From assembly GCA_026395855.1 (NCBI GenBank), contig JAPLXX010000027.1, forward strand, positions 1 through 24,710: a DNA stretch of 24,710 nt, given 5' to 3'. Of this stretch, positions 6,970 through 14,702 are shown in pieces (within the stretch, counting starts at the first letter, position 1; each line of letters starts with the position of its first letter). A model generated the notes under the pieces. The model worked only from the letters and a program-made list of their open reading frames with translations, made no database searches and was not told the origin of the DNA. The stretch is from Candidatus Pacearchaeota archaeon. Its GTDB lineage: Archaea; Nanobdellota; Nanobdellia; Pacearchaeales; GW2011-AR1. A program made the translations under genes and the position numbers.

Positions 6970-8087
6970 AAAAAATAAAGGTAAAGGCAATCTTTGGCGC
7001 CTGGCAAGGTTATCAAGAAATAGCAAATCATCCGCCTGAAGGAGTTGAATATGTCGGCATTGGAAAGAGCACCAAAAAAGGGCAGTATTACAAAAGCAAA
7101 AAAATAAGGGAGAAGGCAGGGGCATTTCTGCAAAAATTGAAGGTTCCAAGAATGATTTTTGTCATGCCGGGAGATTATGACCTGATTCATTCGTCAAGGG
7201 GGATAATCCCCTTGAACAGAAAATCATGGGTAATAGACATGGAACATGTCCATTCTTTTTTTGGCCTTAACCCAAATCTTATAAAAAATGAATTTTGGAA
7301 AAGATTTATTGAAAAAAAATTAGCTTCTGACAAATGCAAGGCTATACTCTGCCATTGCGAAGCAACAAGACAGGCATTTTTTTATTATCTTGACTGCAGT
7401 AAATTTAAAGATAAAATAAAAGTTTTGTATCCTGCATCTCATATGATTCCTCTGAAAAAAATAAGACACGATAAAATAAGAATTCTTGCTGTAATAAGCC
7501 TTTTTTACCATAAGGGAGGACCGCAGATTCTGGAAGCTTTCTCAAAACTGGAAAAAAAATACAAAAATATAGAATTATGGATAAAGGCAGATCCGCCCGA
7601 GGAATTCAAAAAAAAGTATATTTCAAAAAATATTCATTGGTTTCCTTACTTTGGCCAGATTCTGCCCAGAGAAAAGTTATTGCAGAAGTTTCATGCACAA
7701 TGTGACATATTTGTTTATCCAAGTTTCTGCGATAGTTTTGGATACGGTTTAGTTGACGCTATGATTGCAGGACTCCCTATTATTACCACAAACCTTTTTG
7801 CGTTTCCGGAAATCGTTAAAGATAAAGTTAATGGATTTGTAATAAAGATTCCAAGGTATGACTTAAAAAAAGGATTTGTCCAGGTTCATCGTTATCAAAC
7901 AATAACAAATTCAGAGAATAAAAAAATAGTTGAAGAACTTGTAAAAAACATGGAAAAGCTTATTAAAAGTAAAAAATTAAGAGAAAGAATAGGAAAAGAA
8001 AATATCCTTCTTGCTAAAACAGGAAAATTTTCAACTAAAGGGCGAAATAAAGAATTAATCGAAGTTTACAAGGAGGCATTAAAATGA
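6966..8087 (+). CDS. GT4-family glycosyltransferase (DX7D variant)
   Basis: The 373-residue cytoplasmic, probably membrane-associated enzyme has the two-Rossmann GT-B layout. Its C-terminal half matches GT4: RILAVISLFYHKGG at 172-185 (the G-x-x-x-x-KG donor-loop region) and PSFCDSFGYGLVDAM at 252-266. The conserved GT4 Glu pair (EX7E) is conservatively changed to Asp256 and Asp264. The N-terminal half is less typical: it carries VIDMEHVHSFFG at about 89-100 and several Cys and His residues (KCKAILCHCEATRQ at 123-136). It overlaps wecB upstream and the FemAB-like gene downstream by 4 bp each. It likely adds one sugar to the lipid-linked glycan; donor and acceptor cannot be read. Confidence 0.82.
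   Translation: MKKIKVKAIFGAWQGYQEIANHPPEGVEYVGIGKSTKKGQYYKSKKIREKAGAFLQKLKVPRMIFVMPGDYDLIHSSRGIIPLNRKSWVIDMEHVHSFFGLNPNLIKNEFWKRFIEKKLASDKCKAILCHCEATRQAFFYYLDCSKFKDKIKVLYPASHMIPLKKIRHDKIRILAVISLFYHKGGPQILEAFSKLEKKYKNIELWIKADPPEEFKKKYISKNIHWFPYFGQILPREKLLQKFHAQCDIFVYPSFCDSFGYGLVDAMIAGLPIITTNLFAFPEIVKDKVNGFVIKIPRYDLKKGFVQVHRYQTITNSENKKIVEELVKNMEKLIKSKKLRERIGKENILLAKTGKFSTKGRNKELIEVYKEALK
8071..8076 (+). promoter_or_regulatory. Shine-Dalgarno site for the FemAB-like gene
   Basis: AGGAGG lies 7 nt before the ATG at 8084, inside the end of the upstream glycosyltransferase gene. It is the strongest ribosome binding site seen in the operon and contrasts with the leaderless first genes. Confidence 0.65.
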
Positions 8088-9160
8088 ATGAAATTATAAG
8101 GCTGAATGAAGAAAATAAAGGAGCTTGGGAAGAATTTGCGGGAAAAAGCGCTGAAACAAGAATTTATCACAGTTTAAAATTCATGCAGGCCATAAAAGAG
8201 TCATATCCGAACTGCAAAGATTACTACTTTCTTTGCAAATCAGGGAAAATAGATGCAATATTTCCCTTTTTCCTTGTAAAAAGCAGGATTTTTGGAAACC
8301 GGCTTATTTGCGTACCCTTTCTGGACTCCGGAAATTTCTTGGGAGAATACACCCCTAAATTATTAAAAGATCTTATTGAAATTTTAAAGAAAGATATCAA
8401 AAAAATAAGGCACATAGAAGTAAGGCTTAACACATCTTATGAAAATTTTGACAAAACCAGAAATATTTTCCTAAAAACCGGATTCGGCGAAGAGAAAAAA
8501 AAGCACCAGTTTATTATATATCCAAAATCTAAAGAAGATATGTGGGAAAGATTTCATAAGCATACAAGAAATGATATAAGAAAATCTCAGAAATCCGGAT
8601 TAGAAATTAAAAAAATTGATAACAAAGAAGAATTAAAAAAATTCTATGAAATTTATTTGACAGAGATGAAAAATTTCGGCACTCCCCAGCACTCTTATAA
8701 ATTCTTTGAAAAGCTCTTTGATTGCCTGGGCGACAGCTTTGTTGGATTTAACTGCTATCTAAAGAACAATCTCGCCGGAAGCTTAATTATGTATTATTCT
8801 AACAATCATGCATATATCTCCTTTAATGTATCTTCTCCGGAATTCAGAAATTGCAGACCCAATGATTTGCTGTATTGGACAGCCATAACCTGGCTAATTG
8901 GCCGAGGAGTAAAGGACATAAATCTAGGGCAAGTTGAAAAAAATGCTCCCAAGGGAAGCCACGCAGAAGGCCTGTATAAATTTAAAGAGAAATGGCTTGG
9001 GGAACTTTATGAAAGAATTTATTTTTATTGGCCTGAAGAAGAACATAAAATAGCAGAAGACAAGAATAAATACGGGCGGTTTAGAAAAATATGGATGCAC
9101 CTGCCTTTGCCTATAATTAAAAAAATCGGGCCAAAAGTCTGCTCTGAATTAGGAATATGA
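8084..9160 (+). CDS. FemAB/GNAT-fold acyltransferase (BioF2-like acetyltransferase)
   Basis: The 358-residue soluble protein has the FemAB-like double GNAT architecture. The N-terminal half (about 1-165) carries an IFPFFLVKSRIFG-type strand pair. The second half opens with the typical helix KHTRNDIRKSQKSG at 158-171 and continues with FYEIY, the AGSLIMYY strand pair, NDLLYWTAITW, and a late GxVxxNAPKGSxxxGLYKFKEKW segment. Bacterial FemAB proteins transfer amino acids from aminoacyl-tRNA to peptidoglycan bridge peptides, while relatives in polysaccharide loci acylate or aminoacylate sugars. Archaea with no murein would use it on a glycan or its amino sugar. Its position between a glycosyltransferase and a deacetylase/deformylase suggests glycan decoration. 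The start is fixed by a strong Shine-Dalgarno and a 4-bp overlap. The family is clear; the donor is unknown. Confidence 0.83.
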   Translation: MNEIIRLNEENKGAWEEFAGKSAETRIYHSLKFMQAIKESYPNCKDYYFLCKSGKIDAIFPFFLVKSRIFGNRLICVPFLDSGNFLGEYTPKLLKDLIEILKKDIKKIRHIEVRLNTSYENFDKTRNIFLKTGFGEEKKKHQFIIYPKSKEDMWERFHKHTRNDIRKSQKSGLEIKKIDNKEELKKFYEIYLTEMKNFGTPQHSYKFFEKLFDCLGDSFVGFNCYLKNNLAGSLIMYYSNNHAYISFNVSSPEFRNCRPNDLLYWTAITWLIGRGVKDINLGQVEKNAPKGSHAEGLYKFKEKWLGELYERIYFYWPEEEHKIAEDKNKYGRFRKIWMHLPLPIIKKIGPKVCSELGI

Positions 9161-9969
9161 CTAAAAAGATTTTTGCATTAAGAATAGATTTGGAATCATT
9201 CAAAGGAATAAAAAAAGGATTGCCGAAAATCCTTGATCTGCTTAAAAAATACCGGATAAAAGCTTCTTTTTATATTCCCATGGGTGGCGAATCCAATATT
9301 TTAGAATTAATAAGATATAGAAAAGAGCTTTCAAATGCAACAGAGAGAAAAATTAAAGTTTTATCTAAAATAGAAATGCTCAGAATGGTTCTTTTCCCAA
9401 AAGATTTTGTGAGAGAAAATCAGAAAATCTTAAGAAGGATAATTCTGGAGGGGCATGAACTTGGAATTCACGGATGGAAACACCGTGCTTGGACAAGAGG
9501 GTTGGAAGAGATTAACATCAATAAACATCTTGATCTTGCCATAAATAAGTATAAAAAAATCTTCGGAGTTTACCCAGATAGTTTTGCCGCACCGGCATTT
9601 AATACAAACAAAAAAGTCATCGAAATCCTGGACAGAAAAAAAATCTTAGTTATCAGTGACTTAGAAGGGGAAAAACCATTTAAAATCAAAGGCACAGGCA
9701 TAATCAATGTTCCTATAACAATAAATGGCGAAAATAATTCTCCGATAATAGAATATCTTGCAACAAAAGGGTGTTCTGACAATGAAATAATAAATTATCT
9801 CAAGGAGAAGATAAAAGAAAATAAGCTGGCTACCATCTATATCCATGATATTTATGAATGCGTCAATAAAATCTCTTTATTGGAAAATCTCTTTGTTTTT
9901 CTTAAAAAAAATAAAATTCAAGTTAAAACCATAAGGCAAATAGCAAAAAATGAAAATCCTTCAAATTAG
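9157..9969 (+). CDS. NodB-type polysaccharide deacetylase, ArnD-like
   Basis: The 270-residue protein has a NodB carbohydrate-esterase-4 fold. The opening (ALRIDLESFKGIKKGLPKIL, then IKASFYIPMGG) resembles ArnD, the 4-deoxy-4-formamidoarabinose-lipid deformylase, more than chitin deacetylases. The first acidic motif is Asp11-Leu-Glu13, so the usual second Asp is Glu. The metal-binding histidines are H105 and H109 in HELGIHGWKH (100-109), followed by RAW as in ArnD. FAAPAF (about 144-149) is the substrate-barrel strand, and YIHD near the end supplies the last motif histidine. It probably removes an N-acyl (acetyl or formyl) group from a lipid-linked sugar. Its start overlaps the FemAB-like gene by 4 bp and its end overlaps the next glycosyltransferase by 20 bp. 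Deacetylase versus deformylase cannot be settled from sequence. Confidence 0.82.
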   Translation: MTKKIFALRIDLESFKGIKKGLPKILDLLKKYRIKASFYIPMGGESNILELIRYRKELSNATERKIKVLSKIEMLRMVLFPKDFVRENQKILRRIILEGHELGIHGWKHRAWTRGLEEININKHLDLAINKYKKIFGVYPDSFAAPAFNTNKKVIEILDRKKILVISDLEGEKPFKIKGTGIINVPITINGENNSPIIEYLATKGCSDNEIINYLKEKIKENKLATIYIHDIYECVNKISLLENLFVFLKKNKIQVKTIRQIAKNENPSN

Positions 9970-11083
9970 CAGCACATTTTTCCCTGTAAACGGGGGGCAG
10001 GAAAAAGTAGTTTATGAAATTTCAAAAAGATTAGTTAAAAGAGGGCACAAAGTAGATATTCTCACTACAGATATGCTCTGTACAGGAAAGGTAAAGGAAA
10101 AAGAGAGAAAAGATGGAGTTAATATAATAAGGATAAAAAACAATTTTTATCTTGGAGGATATGGTTTTTCAGAAGAAGCCAAAAAATGGCTTGAGGACAA
10201 CAGGGAAAATTATGATGTTGCACATTCACACGGATATAACCGTTTTTTAAGCGAGTTTTCAATTTGGGCGCTCAGAAATAAACTGCCTACTATCTTTACG
10301 CCCCATGGATTTATCCACACAAAAAAGAATTATTTATTCAAGATTATTCACGATTTGACCGTCGGAAGATTAATAAAAAATGCCACTCAGCTAACAGCAC
10401 TGACAAAATTGGATTTCGAGAATTACAAGAAACTTGGAGTTGAAAAAGAGAAGATTACAGAAGTTCCCAATGGGGTTGATATAAAAAAATTTAGTAAAAT
10501 TACAAGAAAAGGTGTTTCCAAATTTAAAAAGAAATACGGGCTTCTAAAAACTGTTTTATTTGTGGGAAGAATTCATGAAAGCAAGGGGATTCAGTATTTG
10601 ATAGAAGCTATAAAGGACATTGATTGCAAATTGATGATTATTGGTGAAGATGTTGGGTATAAAAAAGAACTAGAAAAAAAGATTAAAAATCTCAATCTTG
10701 AAAAGAAAGTTATATTTACAGGACATTTAGAAGAAAAGGAGAAAATTACAGCATATAAGGCCTGTGATATATTTGTCCTTTTCTCAGAATGGGAGGGGTT
10801 TGGAATAACCGTAATAGAGGCTATGGCAGCCGGAAAACCAGTAATTGTAAGCAATAGAGGAAGCCTGCCTTTTTTAGTCAAAGATAAAAAAGAAGGTTTT
10901 GTTATTCCTTTCAAAAATGTCAATATCTTAAGGGGAAAAATAAAATTTCTTCTGGGGAAAAATAAAATTGCGGGAAAAATGGGGAAATCAGGAGCAGAAG
11001 AAGTAAAAAAATATGACTGGGAAAGCGTTGTAAGCAGATATCTGGAAGTGTATAAAAAAGCTCAGAGGAACAGAAATGAATAA
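9950..11083 (+). CDS. GT4-family glycosyltransferase
   Basis: The 377-residue GT-B enzyme opens with the classic MKILQISSTFFPVNGGQEK segment (Gly-rich loop at 14-16). It has AHSHG at 91-95 and FTPHGF at 116-121 in the acceptor domain, then VGRIHESKG at 205-213 and EWEGFGITVIEAMAAG at 280-295, with the catalytic/donor-binding Glu pair E282 and E290. This is a canonical retaining GT4, probably using a nucleotide-sugar donor on the cytoplasmic face. It overlaps the ArnD-like gene by 20 bp, the longest overlap in the operon, with no clear Shine-Dalgarno, so translational coupling is likely. Confidence 0.9.
   Translation: MKILQISSTFFPVNGGQEKVVYEISKRLVKRGHKVDILTTDMLCTGKVKEKERKDGVNIIRIKNNFYLGGYGFSEEAKKWLEDNRENYDVAHSHGYNRFLSEFSIWALRNKLPTIFTPHGFIHTKKNYLFKIIHDLTVGRLIKNATQLTALTKLDFENYKKLGVEKEKITEVPNGVDIKKFSKITRKGVSKFKKKYGLLKTVLFVGRIHESKGIQYLIEAIKDIDCKLMIIGEDVGYKKELEKKIKNLNLEKKVIFTGHLEEKEKITAYKACDIFVLFSEWEGFGITVIEAMAAGKPVIVSNRGSLPFLVKDKKEGFVIPFKNVNILRGKIKFLLGKNKIAGKMGKSGAEEVKKYDWESVVSRYLEVYKKAQRNRNE
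11065..11068 (+). promoter_or_regulatory. Shine-Dalgarno site for the third glycosyltransferase of the operon
   Basis: GAGG (within AGAGGA) ends 7 nt before the ATG at 11076 and lies within the upstream coding sequence. Confidence 0.45.
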
Positions 11084-12065
11084 AAAAATAGTTTTTTTAT
11101 ATGATCTTCGACATCCTCTTCATGAAAAATTTATGAGGACTACTGGCTGTGATTTTATTCCTTTTTCTAAAAAACCGCCAAAAAATTATGACATTTACAT
11201 TGTAGAGGGCACTTATATTCGGCCTCTTCTATTAAAAAAAATTGGAAAATTTGAAAAAAATGCCAAAATCATTACTCTTTTTTCAGATCCAAGGCTTTTT
11301 TATCTGAAAATAGGGAAAATATTTGATTTTAAAAAAGATGAAATAAAAAAATACCCCCAATTAAGGGCATTTGCAGCAAAAAAACTTCTTACAGAGCTGG
11401 ACGGGGCAATATGCATAGGAAATTTTAGTGAAAGCCTTTTCAGAAATTTTAATAAAAAAAGCCCTGTTCTTAATGCTCCTGCCTTTGTTTTTGAAAAAAG
11501 AGCTGAAAAATTCAGAAAAATAATTCCTGATTTAAATAACCATAATATTCTGTTTATAGGCCATGGTCCTGATTATTACTGCAAGGGTCTTGATCTGTTA
11601 ATTGAAGTTTTTAAAAATATAAAAAATAAAATTCCTGATTTAAAATTATACATACTGGGAAAGTGGAATATTAAAGAAGAATGGAAAATAAAAGATGTTT
11701 TTTTCGAAGGGGTGCAGGATTTAAAGCCATATTTAAAAAAATGCTCGCTAAGCGTTCATCTCGGAAGAGGGGAATCTTTTGGAATTAACATTCTTGAATC
11801 TATGACGGCAGGCATTCCTACATTTGTTTCAGAATACACTGGTGCAAAACAAGCTGTTATGAAGGCTGACAATAAATTAATCCTACCTATGAACAAAAAG
11901 ATTATATCTGAAAAGCTGATGAATTATCTTTATTCTGACTTAAAAGAAAAAAAGAGCTTGTCTAAAAAATGCAGGAAAGCTGCAGAGCAATTTAATGAAA
12001 AAGATACTCTAGAAATCTTTAGAGAAAAATTTTCAGGATTCATAGAAAAGGTGGGGAAAAAATGA
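11076..12065 (+). CDS. GT4-family glycosyltransferase (short N-terminal domain)
   Basis: The 329-residue GT-B-type protein has a C-terminal half that is clearly GT4: ILFIGHGPDYYCKGLD at 158-173 (donor loop with KG), LKLYILGKW, and LGRGESFGINILESMTAG at 229-246 with the Glu pair E233 and E241. The acceptor domain is shorter and more divergent than in the neighbouring GT4 enzymes and lacks the usual N-terminal glycine-rich loop, starting KKIVFLYDLRHPLHEKFM instead. It overlaps the genes on both sides. It presumably adds one residue to the same glycan; specificity is unknown. Confidence 0.85.
   Translation: MNKKIVFLYDLRHPLHEKFMRTTGCDFIPFSKKPPKNYDIYIVEGTYIRPLLLKKIGKFEKNAKIITLFSDPRLFYLKIGKIFDFKKDEIKKYPQLRAFAAKKLLTELDGAICIGNFSESLFRNFNKKSPVLNAPAFVFEKRAEKFRKIIPDLNNHNILFIGHGPDYYCKGLDLLIEVFKNIKNKIPDLKLYILGKWNIKEEWKIKDVFFEGVQDLKPYLKKCSLSVHLGRGESFGINILESMTAGIPTFVSEYTGAKQAVMKADNKLILPMNKKIISEKLMNYLYSDLKEKKSLSKKCRKAAEQFNEKDTLEIFREKFSGFIEKVGKK
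12050..12054 (+). promoter_or_regulatory. Shine-Dalgarno-like site for the last operon gene
   Basis: GGTGG, part of the complement of the 16S rRNA 3' end (GGAGGTGATC), ends 7 nt before the ATG at 12062 inside the previous gene. Confidence 0.4.
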
Positions 12066-13183
12066 GAATCTTAATAATCAATGACCATCTTAATCCGTCG
12101 GGAGGAGCTGAAACATTTATTAATACATTAAAGATTAATTTGGAAAAAAAAGGGCACATTGTCAAGCTCCTTGGATCAAAAAAAGGGGAAAATTTGCCAT
12201 CTATTCTATCACGGTGGTACAGCCTAAAATGGTACAAAAGAACAAAGGAAGAGATTAAAAATTTTAAACTGGACATAGTTCATATAAACAATTGCGTAAG
12301 AGTTATTTCACCAAGTGTTATTGATGCTGCTTTAAATTCAGATATGCCTGTAGTGCTAACATTTCATGATTTTCATTACCTCTGCCACAGGTTGGGGGGA
12401 ATATACAATGAAAACAGGCAAAAAAGATATCTTTACAGGCATAAATGTTTTTTTCCAGGGTGCTTGGGATATGACGAAGATATAAAAGACATTCCAAGAA
12501 ATTTATGGAAAAAAGCAAAGCTTATCCTGCATAGGAAAATTCTCAAGGGAAAAAACATCTGCTTTATTGCCCCATCACAGATACTTGCAAAAAGCATGGA
12601 AAAATTCCTTGAAGTTCCTGTTAAAGTAATAAACAACGGAATAAATATTCCTGAAAAAAGAACAAAATATGAAAAAATAATCCTGTTTGTAGGAAGCTTA
12701 AATGAGGAAAAAGGCTTTCATAAAATCTCTTCTGTTTTGAATAATGTTAAGAGCTACAAAGTTGTTGTTCTCGGTTCGGGCCCTCTTAAAAAAATGCTTG
12801 AATCAAAATACAAAAATATTGAATTTTTGGGATTTCAAAAACCTGACAATTATTATAAAAAAGCTTCAATTGCTGTAATTCCCTCTATTTGGATGGAGAA
12901 TTTTTCATATTCTGTGCTGGAAGCAATGGCTTATGGCTTGTGCGTTCTTGGTTCAGATATCGGGGGAATTCCTGAACAGATAAAAGACAAACAAACAGGC
13001 ATACTCTTTAAAAGAGGAAATAAAAAAGATTTTGAAGAAAAACTGAATTATTTATTAAAAAATCCTAAAGAAATAAAAAAATTAGGCGGAAATGCAAGAA
13101 AATATGCAAGAAAAAATTTCTCATGGGACAAGATAACCAGGAAGTACGAAAAAGTTTATTTAAATGCCATAAGGGGCAATTAA
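12062..13183 (+). CDS. GT4-family glycosyltransferase
   Basis: The 373-residue GT-B enzyme has a canonical GT4 opening (MRILIINDHLNPSGGAE, Gly loop at 14-15). VVLTFHDFHYLCHRLG at 97-112 is followed by Cys129 and Cys134, a pattern common in GT4 enzymes with a cysteine-bearing acceptor loop. Then come LFVGSLNEEKGFHK at 208-221 and IWMENFSYSVLEAMAYG at 276-292 with the Glu pair E279 and E287. It is the last gene of the seven-gene operon. Its TAA stop is interleaved with the stop of the convergent GT2 gene within one TTAA (13180-13183). Confidence 0.9.
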   Translation: MRILIINDHLNPSGGAETFINTLKINLEKKGHIVKLLGSKKGENLPSILSRWYSLKWYKRTKEEIKNFKLDIVHINNCVRVISPSVIDAALNSDMPVVLTFHDFHYLCHRLGGIYNENRQKRYLYRHKCFFPGCLGYDEDIKDIPRNLWKKAKLILHRKILKGKNICFIAPSQILAKSMEKFLEVPVKVINNGINIPEKRTKYEKIILFVGSLNEEKGFHKISSVLNNVKSYKVVVLGSGPLKKMLESKYKNIEFLGFQKPDNYYKKASIAVIPSIWMENFSYSVLEAMAYGLCVLGSDIGGIPEQIKDKQTGILFKRGNKKDFEEKLNYLLKNPKEIKKLGGNARKYARKNFSWDKITRKYEKVYLNAIRGN

Positions 13184-14040
13184 TCTGGTTCTAAAGTTGC
13201 ATAAATTGGCTTAATCTTCTTTCTTTTTAATTGAAATACTAAATAACCCAAATAAGGATAATAAACAAGGCTTTGCGCTGCTTCATTGAATGCAGGATAA
13301 CCTTCTTTCCATGCACCTTCTGAAAAAAGAGTTTTTACAAATGCTAGCATTGCAAAAGGCAGAGCTGACAAAAGAGGGAACTTCCTTCTTATCTTTATAT
13401 GCACGGGAAAATCTTTTTTATTATGCTGAAATCTGTCAAAATCCTTGAATTCCTTTAATGTATATTCTGCATGAAGTCTTGCATATCTTCCGAGAGTTTT
13501 TTCCTTAAATTCTTTCCATGTTGGAATAGCTCCTTTTGACGGCTGATGCTCCAGCAGAAAATCTGTCATTATTATATTTCCATTTATTTTAGGATCATCC
13601 CAATGGGGAAATCCGAAATAAGACATTTTTGACTTTCTGTAAAGCGGCATTTTTGTCGGCCAGTTTTTTGTTATATGCTTTTTTCCATCCCAAAAAGGCC
13701 ATTTTACAATATATGCATCTGCTTTGGGATTTTGAACTAATTTTCTTATGTTTTTCTTAAATTCAGGAGATAAAAACTCATCCGCATCTATTTTAAGTAC
13801 CCATGGAAATTTTACTTTTCTGAATAATATCGGAAGAATTATACCAGGAACTCCTGCATTTTTCTCTGTTTGAAATACATTATTTGTATATTTTTTGGCT
13901 ATTTTTAAGGTCTTGTCAGAACAAGGACCGTCATGAAGAATAAGTATCTCATCTGCTATATCTTTTACACTGTCCAGGCACCTTCTTATCAATTTCTCCT
14001 CGTTGTGAACTACAGAAATAACAGAAATTTTTTGTCTCAT
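13180..14040 (-). CDS. GT2-family glycosyltransferase
   Basis: The 286-residue GT-A enzyme starts KISVISVVHNEEKLIRRCLDSV. HDGPCSDKT (36-44) marks the nucleotide-binding region and KIDADEFL (83-90) carries the metal-binding D85-A-D87. It resembles the beta-glycosyltransferase subgroup with a long C-terminal extension (WPTKMPLYRK, FPHWDDP, LEHQPSKG), related to the WaaE/KdtX-like type. It would act on the cytoplasmic face on the lipid-linked glycan or a lipid core. The frame opens further upstream to 14115, but ATG 14040 begins the conserved strand and lies 24.5 nt from a TATA-like box, so 14040 is preferred. It is convergent with the operon and divergent from the methyltransferase gene. Confidence 0.87.
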   Translation of the reverse strand: MRQKISVISVVHNEEKLIRRCLDSVKDIADEILILHDGPCSDKTLKIAKKYTNNVFQTEKNAGVPGIILPILFRKVKFPWVLKIDADEFLSPEFKKNIRKLVQNPKADAYIVKWPFWDGKKHITKNWPTKMPLYRKSKMSYFGFPHWDDPKINGNIIMTDFLLEHQPSKGAIPTWKEFKEKTLGRYARLHAEYTLKEFKDFDRFQHNKKDFPVHIKIRRKFPLLSALPFAMLAFVKTLFSEGAWKEGYPAFNEAAQSLVYYPYLGYLVFQLKRKKIKPIYATLEPD

Positions 14041-14061
14041 ATCAGAGTGTGAGGAAAAGAA

Positions 14062-14067
14062 TTTAAA
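14062..14067. promoter_or_regulatory. Single TATA-like box shared by two divergent genes
   Basis: TTTAAA sits in the middle of the 50-base gap 14041-14090. Its centre is 24.5 nt from the GT2 start codon (14040, minus strand) and 26.5 nt from the methyltransferase start codon (14091, plus strand). No other TATA-like hexamer in the gap has suitable spacing. TTTAAA is its own reverse complement, so one box could direct leaderless transcription both ways. Confidence 0.6.
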
Positions 14068-14090
14068 AAGGTTAGGATAATTGCTTCCAG

Positions 14091-14702
14091 ATGGAAAAAA
14101 TGCCCCAACAAACAAAAATAAGATATAAAATTATAAGAAAATTAATCGGCGACGCTTCAGGAAAAATTCTTTTGGATATAGGAGCAGGATATAAGCCAAT
14201 TTCCAACGGGATAAAAACAAAAAAAACCCTCAAACTAGATGGAATTAAAAAATATAAGCCAGATATCTGTTGCGATATCAATGAAGGAATTTCACTAAAA
14301 AATAGCTCTGTTGATATTATTATTGGGGGAGAAATAATAGAGCATATTTATAATCCAATTAAATTCATCAAAGAATGCAACAGAATTTTAAAAAACGGGG
14401 GGGAAATTATATTATCAACCCCTAATCTCTGCTCGCTCAAGAACAGATTTAAAGTTGCTTTTGGGCAACTTCCAGAACATTGTGCAAGACCCTCTGAAGA
14501 TGAAAGTTTTGAAAGGCATATAATTGACTTTAATTTTTCAGGATTAATTAAAATATTAAAGGAAAACGGCTTCACAATTATTAAAAAGACAAGCAACGGG
14601 ATAATTTTGCATAGCCGGCTATTGTTTCCGAGATTCCTGACTCCCTCTGAGTTCGGAGAAACAATAATCATTAAGGCTAAAAAAATAAACAGCATAAAAT
14701 GA
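14091..14702 (+). CDS. Class I SAM-dependent methyltransferase
   Basis: The 203-residue Rossmann-fold methyltransferase has motif I LLDIGAGYKP at 27-36. GGEIIEHIYNPIKFIKECNRILKNGG (post-motif II to III region, of the Methyltransf_11 type) is followed by IILSTPN. A late FERHIIDF and LKENGF segment matches the usual lid. The ATG at 14091 lies 26.5 nt from the shared TATA box. Its stop overlaps the start of the next gene by 4 bp. In this locus it probably methylates a sugar or a small group on the glycan; a link to phosphoramidate O-methylation is possible but not shown. Confidence 0.85.
   Translation: MEKMPQQTKIRYKIIRKLIGDASGKILLDIGAGYKPISNGIKTKKTLKLDGIKKYKPDICCDINEGISLKNSSVDIIIGGEIIEHIYNPIKFIKECNRILKNGGEIILSTPNLCSLKNRFKVAFGQLPEHCARPSEDESFERHIIDFNFSGLIKILKENGFTIIKKTSNGIILHSRLLFPRFLTPSEFGETIIIKAKKINSIK

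Noticed and set aside
14041..14115. Upstream ATG extending the GT2 gene to 14115
   Set aside because: It would run through the divergent promoter and overlap the methyltransferase gene. ATG 14040 starts the conserved strand and has TATA-box spacing.
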